Source: Maribacter sp.
GTDB taxonomy: Bacteria > Bacteroidota > Bacteroidia > Flavobacteriales > Flavobacteriaceae
NCBI GenBank assembly: GCA_018679695.1
Contig: JAHHKH010000410.1
Location: forward strand, 1-7,476
Length of the DNA: 7,476 nucleotides
Reading direction: 5' to 3'
The position numbers were made by a program, and so were the translations under genes. The notes below the pieces were generated by a model. It was not told the DNA's origin and did not search any database. It saw nothing but the letters and a program-made list of their open reading frames with translations. Positions 1-6,676 of this stretch are shown in pieces (the stretch's first letter is position 1; the number at the start of each line of letters is the position of its first letter).

Positions 1-1841
1 ATTGGATGGTTGAGTTGTTGTTCAAAAAAATGCCAGATCTCACCAAATCGCAAGGTAGAAGTAGGTTCGCCAGAAAGAACGGCTACTTTTTGATTGGGTA
101 TCATTTGCACATAGCGCGACCCAAAATCCTTACCTCCATCCACAAAACCGGTAGAAGTAGTTCCCAATGCTATAAAGTGCTTATCGGCAATCTCAGCCAA
201 TACTTTTGGGAACAGGGGATTGCTTTTGTTATCACCTCTGGTTATGATCAAACTACCCCTTTCATACGTTTTTCCTTCAAGGGTGAAAGGTTTGTACGAA
301 TGCCTTACTTTTATTTTGTTCTGTAATAGTTCCGCCAAAAACCGGGCGTCCTTAATACTGTTCCATTCGGTTACAAATGCATAGGCAGTCTTGTCAAGCG
401 ATTGTGTGGTTACTTTTGGTCTTTCATAGCGTTGGCTGGGAACCAAACTTTCCGAGGCCAAGGCATCCAAACCATAAGCATAGGGCAATGACCATGCGGT
501 AATATCGTAGGTAACCGAATCGCTTAATTTGGCATTGGGCTCAAATAATACTTTTACCAAGGTGCTTTTGGTTTGGTCTGAAGATACTACCAAGCTCTTT
601 TCCGAACTTTTTATACTACCCGATTTTCCTGTACTGTATTTGAATCCTTTGATGGTGGCAGCTCTTCCGATGCCATATTTGATTTCGTGCTTATCCAAAA
701 GAAGGGTTAAAGCCTCAATTTTATCTTCGTCCCCATTTAATACATAGCTCTTGTATTTATAGCTTTTGTTTTTATAGAAATTTTTGAACTCCTTATTCAA
801 TTTATCAGCATTTTTGGAGGCGACCTCCACGGTAGAAAGTCCTGTGGTTTTATGATGCGCAATTCTATCATCCAAAGTCAAGGTATCCCCGATGCTCGTT
901 ATAATACCCAGACCAGCCCTGCCACTTCCTCCTTGTTCGTAGGTCATTCCAATACCTCCATTATAAATTGGGTAGGTATCCCCATAACTGGGGTAAAGCA
1001 GATCAAAAACCTCTTTGGTAAAGTAAAACCATCCATTGGCATCGAAATATTTAGCATGGTTTTTACCAATCGTAGTCTGGAAATCTCGTTGAAACGGGGT
1101 AATTACTTCATGATAAGGTTCGGATGCTTGAGCGAAATAATACGGACTATCTACACCTTGCTCATGAAAATCAACGTGTACATGGGGTATCCACTTATTG
1201 TAAACTCTCAAGCGATTTTGACTTTCAATTTGTGTTAGCCAGGCCCAATCCCTATTCAAATCGAACATATAATGATTACTTCTGCCGCTCCACCAACCTT
1301 CATGGTGCTCCTTACTATTGGGGTCTACGTTGTTCGGGTAATTTTTGTATTGGTAATACCAGTTTACATAACGGTCACGACCATCTGGGTTAATACAAGG
1401 ATCAATGATTACTATGGTGTTCTCCAAATAACTACTTTTATTGGTCAATAGTTCATAAATCGTCAGCATTGAAGCTTCGGTACTCACACTCTCATTGCCA
1501 TGTACGTTATAGCTTAACCATACAATAGCCTTGGTGGCTTCACTATCACCAGTCCTGCTTTTTAAATGTTCAGTCCTTATATTTTCCAGATTGCCCATAT
1601 TGGCGACCGAAGATACATATGCCAAAAGTAAGGGTCTTTGCTCATTGGTCTTGCCATATTCCTGAACTTGAACCCTATCCGAAACATTTTCGGCCAAGTA
1701 TTCATAATAATCGACTACTTTGTGGTGCCTCGTAAATTGTGTACCCAATTCATAGCCCAGAAATTCTGATGGGGATTTTATGTTTTGTCCGTAAATGTAG
1801 CATGTAGAAAGTATGTTGATTACAAGTAAAAGTCTCTTCAT
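1..1841 (-). CDS. Secreted M14 zinc carboxypeptidase-like protein, 3' end cut by window edge
   Basis: Reading leftward from the ATG at 1841-1839, the frame stays open for 613 codons to the window edge, so the C-terminus is missing. The catalytic set of M14 metallocarboxypeptidases is visible: zinc ligands H114 and E117 in HGNES, the NPDGR segment at 151-155, the substrate-binding NR pair (196-197) in DLNRDW, the third zinc ligand H226 in DFHEQG, and the catalytic glutamate E302 in YEQGG. An N-terminal signal sequence (about 1-18, cut before Q19) predicts export, so it should trim peptides or proteins in the periplasm or at the cell surface. C14 in LSTC is a poor lipobox, so a lipoprotein is less likely. 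After the peptidase domain comes DITAWSLPYAYG (446-457), typical of large flavobacterial M14 proteins. The stretch from KVAVLSGE (585) resembles the start of a class I amidotransferase-like fold, which is inference. The family is usually over 800 residues. Substrate unknown. The gene is divergent from bshC. Confidence 0.9.
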   Translation of the reverse strand, partial: MKRLLLVINILSTCYIYGQNIKSPSEFLGYELGTQFTRHHKVVDYYEYLAENVSDRVQVQEYGKTNEQRPLLLAYVSSVANMGNLENIRTEHLKSRTGDSEATKAIVWLSYNVHGNESVSTEASMLTIYELLTNKSSYLENTIVIIDPCINPDGRDRYVNWYYQYKNYPNNVDPNSKEHHEGWWSGRSNHYMFDLNRDWAWLTQIESQNRLRVYNKWIPHVHVDFHEQGVDSPYYFAQASEPYHEVITPFQRDFQTTIGKNHAKYFDANGWFYFTKEVFDLLYPSYGDTYPIYNGGIGMTYEQGGSGRAGLGIITSIGDTLTLDDRIAHHKTTGLSTVEVASKNADKLNKEFKNFYKNKSYKYKSYVLNGDEDKIEALTLLLDKHEIKYGIGRAATIKGFKYSTGKSGSIKSSEKSLVVSSDQTKSTLVKVLFEPNAKLSDSVTYDITAWSLPYAYGLDALASESLVPSQRYERPKVTTQSLDKTAYAFVTEWNSIKDARFLAELLQNKIKVRHSYKPFTLEGKTYERGSLIITRGDNKSNPLFPKVLAEIADKHFIALGTTSTGFVDGGKDFGSRYVQMIPNQKVAVLSGEPTSTLRFGEIWHFFEQQLNHP

Positions 1842-1867
1842 TTTAGGTTCTTTGGTTTGTGGCCGTA

Positions 1868-1875
1868 CAAATTAA
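1868..1875 (-). promoter_or_regulatory. Possible -7 element for the M14 peptidase gene
   Basis: On the minus strand this reads TTAATTTG, one mismatch from the Bacteroidota -7 consensus TAnnTTTG. It would put the transcript start roughly 20 bases before the ATG at 1841. No TTG stands at the usual -33 distance, so support is weak. Confidence 0.25.
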
Positions 1876-1982
1876 TGATTAAAAGTGACAACTTGGTTTT
1901 ACTTTCTATGATACAACCAATTTCATGGATGACAGGTTAAAGTAATTAACGTATTTTTAGCAACAAGAAAATCCAAGTGTTA

Positions 1983-1990
1983 TATATTTA
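1983..1990 (+). promoter_or_regulatory. Likely -7 element for bshC
   Basis: TATATTTA matches TAnnTTTG at all but the last base. With the usual 3-5 base gap the transcript would start near 1994, giving a leader of about 15-20 bases before the ATG at 2011. This placement argues against the in-frame TTG at 1993 as the start codon, because that codon would sit at or before the transcript start. No clear -33 TTG is seen. Confidence 0.35.
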
Positions 1991-2010
1991 CCTTGATTTT
2001 TAGCTTTTAT

Positions 2011-3612
2011 ATGGATAGTGACTGTTTACCCTTTAAGCAAACCGGATATTTCTCCAATTTAATTTGTGATTATATTGATGAAAAGGAAAGCCTGAGACCC
2101 TTTTATAATCGTTTTCCCAATATTGGGAATTTTAAGGATCAGATTGAGGAAAAATTGGCCAACTATCCCGATGAAAACAGGTCCGTCTTATACGAAGCAC
2201 TACAATTACAGTATAAAGGATTCTCTATTTCGAAAAAGACAAAGGAGAATCTGATACAATTAAAAGAGCCTATTACATTTACAGTTGTAACAGGTCATCA
2301 GCTTAATTTATTTACGGGACCCCTGTACTTTCTGTACAAGATCATATCAACCATTAATCTCACCATTGAACTAAAAAAGGCCTATCCCAAATTCAATTTC
2401 GTACCAATTTATTGGATGGCGACTGAGGACCATGATTTTGAGGAAATAAATTACTTTAATTTTAATGCCAAAAAATTAAGGTGGAACAAGGAAGCCACGG
2501 GAGCTGTTGGGCGATTGCCTACAGATGGCCTTCAAGAAATTTATGAAACTTTTGCCAAAGAATTGGGTATTGGCCAAAATGCTGAAAGACTAAAGGATCT
2601 ATTTAAAAAAACATATATTGATCATGCCAATCTTACCGATGCAACTCGATCTCTTGCCAACACACTTTTTGGTGATTACGGACTGGTCATCGTCGATGGG
2701 GATGATATTGAATTGAAGAAACTATTGGTTCCTTTTGCCAAGAGTGATATTATTGAAAACACTTCGTTCCAAAGAGTGTCCGAAACAGTGGCAAAATTAG
2801 GTGGGTTATCGGAAGGATATACTATTCAAGTGAACCCCAGGGAGATCAATTATTTTTATTTGAAGGAGAATCTTAGGGAACGAATTGTATTGCGAGATGG
2901 TAAATTTCACGTAAACAATACAGAAATTGAGTTCTCAAAAGATGAATTGCTGCAAGAACTTCAAGACCATCCAGAACGATTTTCGCCTAATGTCATTACC
3001 CGTCCTTTATATCAAGAAATAATCCTTCCCAATCTCTGTTATATTGGAGGTGGCGGTGAATTGGCCTACTGGTTGGAGTTGAAAACTTCCTTTGAGGTGC
3101 TGGATGTGACCTTTCCTATTTTATTACCTCGAAATTCAGCCTTGTTAATGACCGCTAAACAGCAAAGGAAGTTGGAAAAAATGGATCTTTCGGCAGTGGA
3201 TTTATTCTTGGACCAGAACCGACTTATCAATAAAAAAATAAGGGAAATTTCGGATATCGAAATTGATTTTTCAGAACAGAAAAACTTATTGACCGAACAA
3301 TTCAAAATGTTGTACGGGATTGCCTCGCAAACCGACAAATCTTTTTTAGGCGCAGTAAAAGCCCAGGAAGTAAAACAATTAAAAGGTTTGGACAATCTTG
3401 AAAAACGACTTTTAAAAGCCCAAAAACGCAAGTTGAAAGACCATGTAGAACGAATGGTTCAATTACAGAATGAGTTGTTTCCTGAGCGGTCATTGCAAGA
3501 GCGAAACCTTAATTTTTCTGAATTTTACCTTGAATATGGAGAGTCGCTTATTCCTATGCTCATAAAAGAATTGAAACCACTTCAAATAGATTTCTCAATA
3601 CTTCGTCATTAA
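2011..3612 (+). CDS. bshC: Bacillithiol biosynthesis cysteine-adding enzyme BshC
   Basis: BshC performs the last step of bacillithiol synthesis, joining cysteine to glucosaminyl-malate in the cytoplasm to make the low-molecular-weight thiol used in redox and metal buffering. The 533-residue product is the normal family length. Recognisable family blocks are GHQLNLFTGP (95-104) followed by a YK pair, VPIYWMATEDHD (131-142), GGGGELAYW (346-354) and a charged, probably coiled-coil, C-terminal part (about 450-490). The frame extends upstream to a TTG at 1993, but I chose the ATG at 2011 because flavobacterial BshC proteins begin just before the 'FxQTGYFS' block and because the likely -7 element ends at 1990. 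No Shine-Dalgarno is present, as is normal for the phylum. The partner genes bshA and bshB are not in the window. The next gene lies 58 bases downstream and appears to have its own promoter. Confidence 0.94.
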   Translation: MDSDCLPFKQTGYFSNLICDYIDEKESLRPFYNRFPNIGNFKDQIEEKLANYPDENRSVLYEALQLQYKGFSISKKTKENLIQLKEPITFTVVTGHQLNLFTGPLYFLYKIISTINLTIELKKAYPKFNFVPIYWMATEDHDFEEINYFNFNAKKLRWNKEATGAVGRLPTDGLQEIYETFAKELGIGQNAERLKDLFKKTYIDHANLTDATRSLANTLFGDYGLVIVDGDDIELKKLLVPFAKSDIIENTSFQRVSETVAKLGGLSEGYTIQVNPREINYFYLKENLRERIVLRDGKFHVNNTEIEFSKDELLQELQDHPERFSPNVITRPLYQEIILPNLCYIGGGGELAYWLELKTSFEVLDVTFPILLPRNSALLMTAKQQRKLEKMDLSAVDLFLDQNRLINKKIREISDIEIDFSEQKNLLTEQFKMLYGIASQTDKSFLGAVKAQEVKQLKGLDNLEKRLLKAQKRKLKDHVERMVQLQNELFPERSLQERNLNFSEFYLEYGESLIPMLIKELKPLQIDFSILRH

Positions 3613-3646
3613 TTGGGTTTTAGGGATTAATTACACCTTGATCACT

Positions 3647-3654
3647 TACTTTTG
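3647..3654 (+). promoter_or_regulatory. -7 promoter element for the PLP decarboxylase gene
   Basis: TACTTTTG is a perfect TAnnTTTG match, 16 bases before the ATG at 3671. The predicted transcript start is near 3658, giving a leader of about 13 bases that is very A/T-rich with no Shine-Dalgarno. The -33 box is poor: only a T-run near 3618-3621 lies roughly in place. It lets the decarboxylase be expressed apart from bshC. Confidence 0.5.
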
Positions 3655-3670
3655 CATAAATTATTAATTA

Positions 3671-5041
3671 ATGCATAACATAGATATTCAGCTCGTGGAG
3701 ATGACACTTGATGTCATGAAATATGCCATTAATCGAATTACAAATACGTCACCCGAACTGGGTCAACCAAAAAAGGAGGAAGAGCTCCGTAAATTGGTAG
3801 GCGAAACGATTACCCCCGAAGGAATAGGGGGAGAATATGCTTTTCGTTTGTTTAGGGATGTATTGGTAAAAGCTACCGTTCCTATTGATCACCCCAGGCA
3901 CTTGGCATTTGTACCAGCCTCACCTACAAGGGCAGCAGTAATGTTTGATCTTGTAACATCGGCGGCAAGTATTCACGGTGCATATTGGATGGAAGGTGCA
4001 GGAGGAATATTCTGCGAAAATGAGGCAATGAGCTGGTTGGTTTCCTTAACAGGATTACCAAAGGGAGCATTTGGTGTATTCACCAGCGGTGGTACAGCTG
4101 CCAATCTTTCTGCCATGGTAACAGCAAGGGAATATTGGCGAAGAAATCCTGATAATCAGAACAAGAAGGCTTTGGTTATTACCTCTGCAGGGGCACACTC
4201 TTCGATCAAGGCCATGGCAAAGGTTATAGACGCCGACGTGCTATTGGTTGAAACCGAGGATTTAATGACGGCAAAAGACCTTAAAACAAAAATCGACCAG
4301 TTAAATGTTCATCAACGGGAACGGCTTTTTGCGGTGGTGGCCACCGGCGGTACAACCAATGCTGGTATTATCGACGATCTAGATGGTATTGCCAACGTTT
4401 GTAAACAAGAAAACTTATGGTTTCATGTAGATGCTGCTTATGGTGGTGGGGCCCTGGTTGCAGATTCCGTACGTCATTTGTTCAATGGAATAGAAAAAGC
4501 GGATAGTATTACCATTGATCCCCATAAATGGTTGTTTTCTCCTTATGACTGTGGGGCAGTAATCTATAAAAACCCCGAATTGGCAAAAGAGGCCCATTCC
4601 CAGGAGGGTTCCTATTTGGAGATCTTCAAGGATGAAGGTGCAAGTGGTTTCAATCCTTCGGATTATCAAATTCAATTGACCCGCAGAATTAGGGGACTGC
4701 CTTTATGGTTTTCTTTGGCAATGCATGGTACAGATAAGTATAAATGGGCGGTTGAAATGGGAATTAAATTGGCGAATTTGGCAGGCGAACTTATTCAAGA
4801 TCGGGAGCAATTGGAATTGGTTCGTGAACCAAGCCTTTCTTGTGTGTTGTTCCGTCGTAAAGGATGGTCGCCCGAAGATTATCGCAATTGGACGTATAAA
4901 AATCATAAGGATGGTTTTGCATTAGTAACCCCTACCAAATGGATTAAGGATGAAGTGGCTGAAACAGTCGCACGTTTTTGCTTTATAAATCCAGATACGA
5001 CAATAGAGGATATTGCGGCTATTTTGGAAACTATGGAGTAG
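3671..5041 (+). CDS. Group II pyridoxal-phosphate-dependent amino acid decarboxylase
   Basis: This 456-residue cytoplasmic enzyme belongs to the group II decarboxylases (aromatic-L-amino-acid, glutamate, histidine and related decarboxylases). Visible PLP-site elements are TSGGTAAN (138-145, phosphate contacts), H176 in AGAHSS (ring stacking), D254 in HVDAAYGGG (pyridine nitrogen), K287 in DPHKW (the Schiff-base lysine) and the TRRIRGLPLW segment (337-346). The N-terminal HPRHLAFVPASP block (74-85) is also typical. Length and domain order are complete, with no frameshift. The substrate cannot be named. By eye, the position of the mobile-loop tyrosine of animal DOPA decarboxylase falls on a proline (P329) in NPSDYQIQL, so aromatic decarboxylation should not be assumed. 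The gene starts 58 bases after bshC behind a perfect -7 element, and ends 9 bases from the stop of a convergent flavoprotein gene. Confidence 0.92.
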   Translation: MHNIDIQLVEMTLDVMKYAINRITNTSPELGQPKKEEELRKLVGETITPEGIGGEYAFRLFRDVLVKATVPIDHPRHLAFVPASPTRAAVMFDLVTSAASIHGAYWMEGAGGIFCENEAMSWLVSLTGLPKGAFGVFTSGGTAANLSAMVTAREYWRRNPDNQNKKALVITSAGAHSSIKAMAKVIDADVLLVETEDLMTAKDLKTKIDQLNVHQRERLFAVVATGGTTNAGIIDDLDGIANVCKQENLWFHVDAAYGGGALVADSVRHLFNGIEKADSITIDPHKWLFSPYDCGAVIYKNPELAKEAHSQEGSYLEIFKDEGASGFNPSDYQIQLTRRIRGLPLWFSLAMHGTDKYKWAVEMGIKLANLAGELIQDREQLELVREPSLSCVLFRRKGWSPEDYRNWTYKNHKDGFALVTPTKWIKDEVAETVARFCFINPDTTIEDIAAILETME

Positions 5042-5050
5042 AATGTAGGA

Positions 5051-5596
5051 TTAGGGTACTAGATATTCACTTTTCCAGCCCGTTTCACTTAAGTAATACT
5101 TGATTTTGGTATGCCCCGACCGCTTAAGTCTTAAGTACTCTATTCTAAAGGGATCAATCTCAACAATGGAAAAATAATCACCCTCTTTCAGATATTCCAA
5201 TTGAGCCGGGTCATCAATAGTACTTCCGGGAGCCTCTGCAGTTATATAGTCCTTTCGATCTTCAGTTCCGATTTTTTCCCATGATTTTTGGATTTGAAAT
5301 TGATCGGTATTAATTCGTGCAATTCCCTCTATTCGAAGTTGAATTAGTTTCTTATGATGATAAAAGAGCAAGCTCACCCTGTTGTTCTCCTTTATGTGTA
5401 AGACTTTCTTAGACCGTTTATCAGTAAAGAAGGTCATTTTAAGATCATCCGAAAAATTGCGTAAAGCCACTAATCTCAATCTGGCAAATTTGTCCACACC
5501 CAAGGTTGCGAGTGTAAAATATTTAAAATAGTGTCCTTTTTTATAGGCCCCTTTTTTAAGTTCTTGCTTTATTTTCTCAAAGGTCTTATCGGGCAT
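5051..5596 (-). CDS. Pyridoxamine 5'-phosphate oxidase-like FMN-binding split-barrel protein
   Basis: The 181-residue product matches the FMN-binding split-barrel family related to pyridoxamine 5'-phosphate oxidase. RLRLVALRNF (39-48), TDKRSKK (58-64) and NNRVSLLFYHHKKLIQLRIEG (71-91, described here by position) correspond to the FMN-contact strands of PdxH: the R-x-V-x-L-R strand, the 'S-R/K-K' phosphate contact, and the Q-x-R strand. It is expected to be a cytoplasmic homodimer. It is shorter than, and differs at the C-terminus from, typical PdxH, so a true role in vitamin B6 salvage is uncertain. It may instead be one of the many PNPOx-like flavin proteins with other substrates. The ATG at 5596 follows an A/T-rich leader with no Shine-Dalgarno. 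It converges on the PLP decarboxylase with 9 bases between stop codons, which leaves no room for separate terminators. A B6 link between the two genes is tempting but unproven. Confidence 0.85.
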   Translation of the reverse strand: MPDKTFEKIKQELKKGAYKKGHYFKYFTLATLGVDKFARLRLVALRNFSDDLKMTFFTDKRSKKVLHIKENNRVSLLFYHHKKLIQLRIEGIARINTDQFQIQKSWEKIGTEDRKDYITAEAPGSTIDDPAQLEYLKEGDYFSIVEIDPFRIEYLRLKRSGHTKIKYYLSETGWKSEYLVP

Positions 5597-5618
5597 TTTA
5601 ATTGTATTTAAGATAGTA

Positions 5619-5651
5619 TAAATATAAGTAATAGTTATTTCTTTAACTCAA
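5619..5651 (-). promoter_or_regulatory. Likely promoter of the PNPOx-like gene
   Basis: On the minus strand, TTG (5651-5649) is followed after 22 bases by TATATTTA (5626-5619), a 7-of-8 match to TAnnTTTG. The spacer is slightly long. The predicted transcript start is near 5615, about 18 bases before the ATG at 5596. Confidence 0.35.
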
Positions 5652-5719
5652 TGTAGCTGGTATTTGTAGGAGTATTTAGAATCGTTTTAGATGAACCCTA
5701 TTATAGCAAAACCACAAAC

Positions 5720-5767
5720 TTTTTAAAAAAAATCAAAAAAAGGGTAGGGTATTTTAAAGTTGGGTTG
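5720..5767. other. Phased A-tracts followed by a G/T-rich block, possible regulatory or RNA element
   Basis: A T-run (5720-5724) leads into an A-tract of 8 (5725-5732) and one of 7 (5735-5741) whose centres are about 10 bases apart, a spacing that favours curved DNA. Directly after come GGGTAGGG (5742-5749) and, after an A/T gap, TTGGGTTG (5760-5767), a composition unlike the surroundings. This resembles a promoter-upstream or protein-binding region, but no gene starts just downstream on the plus strand. I cannot assign it to a named element. Confidence 0.35.
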
Positions 5768-5853
5768 TTATATATACAAATTGCTATGAATTAGAAATTT
5801 AGTTTAGTTATTAATTAGTTCATGTGTTTAGGTTGGTTTTTTGATTTTGATTT

Positions 5854-5884
5854 AAAAAGCCTCGATGTAGGGTCGAGGCTTTTT
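5854..5884. terminator. Strong intrinsic terminator, symmetrical and usable from both strands
   Basis: A perfect 12-base-pair inverted repeat, AAAAAGCCTCGA (5854-5865) and TCGAGGCTTTTT (5873-5884), encloses a 7-base loop. The 7-bp core GCCTCGA is flanked by A's on the left and T's on the right, so an RNA from either strand gets a U-tail. On the minus strand it lies 34 bases after the stop codon of the 126-residue gene and is its obvious terminator. On the plus strand there is no annotated gene whose transcript it would end. Confidence 0.88.
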
Positions 5885-5918
5885 CTTTTAATAAATATTT
5901 GAATAAATCAATAGTTTA

Positions 5919-6299
5919 TTATAACCACTTTAAAAAGAAGTCCATTATTCCTTCCTTAAATTCATAATGTAATTTTATATAATGCCTTAGGTCCTCATAA
6001 AGTGAGCGTTTTTCGTACTGCAATTGACCATCAACATTTTTATAATGGTCAGCACTGTGTAAATTACCCAGTTTAGCCCTACAGCGATGAAGTAATTTAC
6101 CAATCGCATGTCGTTCGATCATTATTTTGTTTTGATAACTCTCAAGTTCTATTGAGGATCGTCCAAGATCTTCCCTGCCTGCAATTTCCTCCAATTTTTG
6201 TTGAAACATATCCAATTCGGACATGTGAAACTTTAGTTCCCTTTTCCAAATTTCCAAATTAAAGGTAAGGTCACTTGAATATACCGCTTCTGTCTGCAT
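5919..6299 (-). CDS. Small helical protein of unknown function (126 residues)
   Basis: I cannot assign a function. The product is soluble-looking, highly charged and rich in E, K, L and H, with three probable long helices (about 12-40, 47-80 and 92-126). The first, around W18, E21, H25 and E28, and the second carry hydrophobic residues spaced as in a helical bundle or coiled coil. There is no signal peptide or membrane segment. Its style recalls short, helical hypothetical proteins common in Flavobacteriaceae, which is an impression and not a proven homology. The ATG at 6299 is preceded by an A/T-rich leader with no Shine-Dalgarno and no good -7 match on this strand. A strong hairpin terminator follows 34 bases after the stop, so it appears to be transcribed alone. 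Coding appears real because the start, the length and the terminator agree. Confidence 0.75.
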   Translation of the reverse strand: MQTEAVYSSDLTFNLEIWKRELKFHMSELDMFQQKLEEIAGREDLGRSSIELESYQNKIMIERHAIGKLLHRCRAKLGNLHSADHYKNVDGQLQYEKRSLYEDLRHYIKLHYEFKEGIMDFFLKWL

Positions 6300-6676
6300 A
6301 TTTATTGGTTTTACATTTATATTTGATTAGTTAATACTCTGTTCATTGGCTCATTCTTCCCATTCAATTATAGCTATTCTCGTCGATTTTATCTAAAGTG
6401 TATTCGAAGTATGGTATCGTTCCCAACGGTTGGCAAAGCTCTGTTTTGTCACCTAAAGATAAGAATTTTGAGTAATAAATCCTTGGAATAAATAAGAAAT
6501 AAGGTCAATGATTTCCTTTTCTATGGACTTGACTTGGGACTTGGACAATTCCATTCCAAAATTCGACTTTCTGAAACCTTCTTAAATAATCCCTCCTTGT
6601 TTATAAGTTTTGCAATTCTTGAATAAATATCCCATAAAGACCCTTTCACACATTTGGCATTTTACTATTTTTGCCC
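6300..6676. other. Divergent intergenic stretch with a possible decayed minus-strand gene
   Basis: The 377 bases between the helical protein and guaA contain no intact gene over about 50 codons. On the minus strand three stop-free runs in three frames overlap in sequence: 6661-6521 (46 codons), 6581-6453 (42 codons, with an internal ATG at 6554) and 6504-6364 (46 codons). Their peptides (for example EKEIIDLISYLFQGF and LGTIPYFEYTLDKIDENSYN) have a protein-like composition, which would fit a small gene broken by two frameshifts. Chance is not excluded in A/T-rich DNA. The right end also carries the guaA promoter. An isolated perfect TATATTTG (6318-6325, plus) has no -33 partner. Confidence 0.3.
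6644..6673 (+). promoter_or_regulatory. Promoter of guaA placed almost on the start codon
   Basis: TATTTTTG (6666-6673) is a perfect TAnnTTTG -7 element. TTTC (6644-6647), a near match to the TTTG -33 box, stands 18 bases before it, the normal spacing. Only CCC separates the -7 element from the ATG at 6677. With the usual 3-5 base gap to the transcript start, the mRNA would begin at or next to the A of ATG, that is, leaderless or nearly so. Confidence 0.5.

Larger units (their letters stand above)
5597..5918. other. Non-coding stretch between two minus-strand genes
   Basis: This 322-base stretch holds no convincing gene. It contains the upstream region of the PNPOx-like gene (right after 5596), two phased A-tracts and a G/T-rich block (5720-5767), an A/T-rich segment (5768-5853) and a strong hairpin terminator (5854-5884). 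The only plus-strand reading frames are tiny: an 11-codon frame from the ATG at 5691 to the stop at 5724-5726, and ATG-AAT-TAG at 5786-5794. Neither looks like a real protein. Whether any transcript starts inside and ends at the hairpin cannot be decided from the sequence. Confidence 0.6.

Noticed and set aside
6..1393. Plus-strand open frames at 6-326, 529-747, 852-1238 and 1124-1393
   Set aside because: They lie antisense to the M14 peptidase frame, which carries all the catalytic motifs, and their translations have no recognisable features.
1936..1950. GTTAA-AGTAA-TTAAC inverted repeat between the divergent M14 and bshC promoters
   Set aside because: Five-base, mostly A/T arms are expected by chance in this base composition, and no second copy is present.
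5691..5726. Eleven-codon plus-strand frame as a leader peptide
   Set aside because: There is no downstream gene for it to regulate, no promoter before it, and no run of a regulated amino acid.
6318..6325. Perfect TATATTTG -7 match on the plus strand, possible distal guaA promoter
   Set aside because: No TTG or similar box lies at the -33 distance, and it would give a leader of about 350 bases when a better placed element sits next to guaA.
6423..6433. Inverted repeat CCAAC-G-GTTGG, possible operator or hairpin
   Set aside because: Arms are only 5 bases with a 1-base loop, it cannot form a stable RNA hairpin, and it stands alone with no promoter beside it.
6300..6676. Guanine or other riboswitch before guaA
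   Set aside because: No conserved purine-riboswitch core or terminator/anti-terminator pair could be seen, and the likely promoter lies downstream of most of this stretch.
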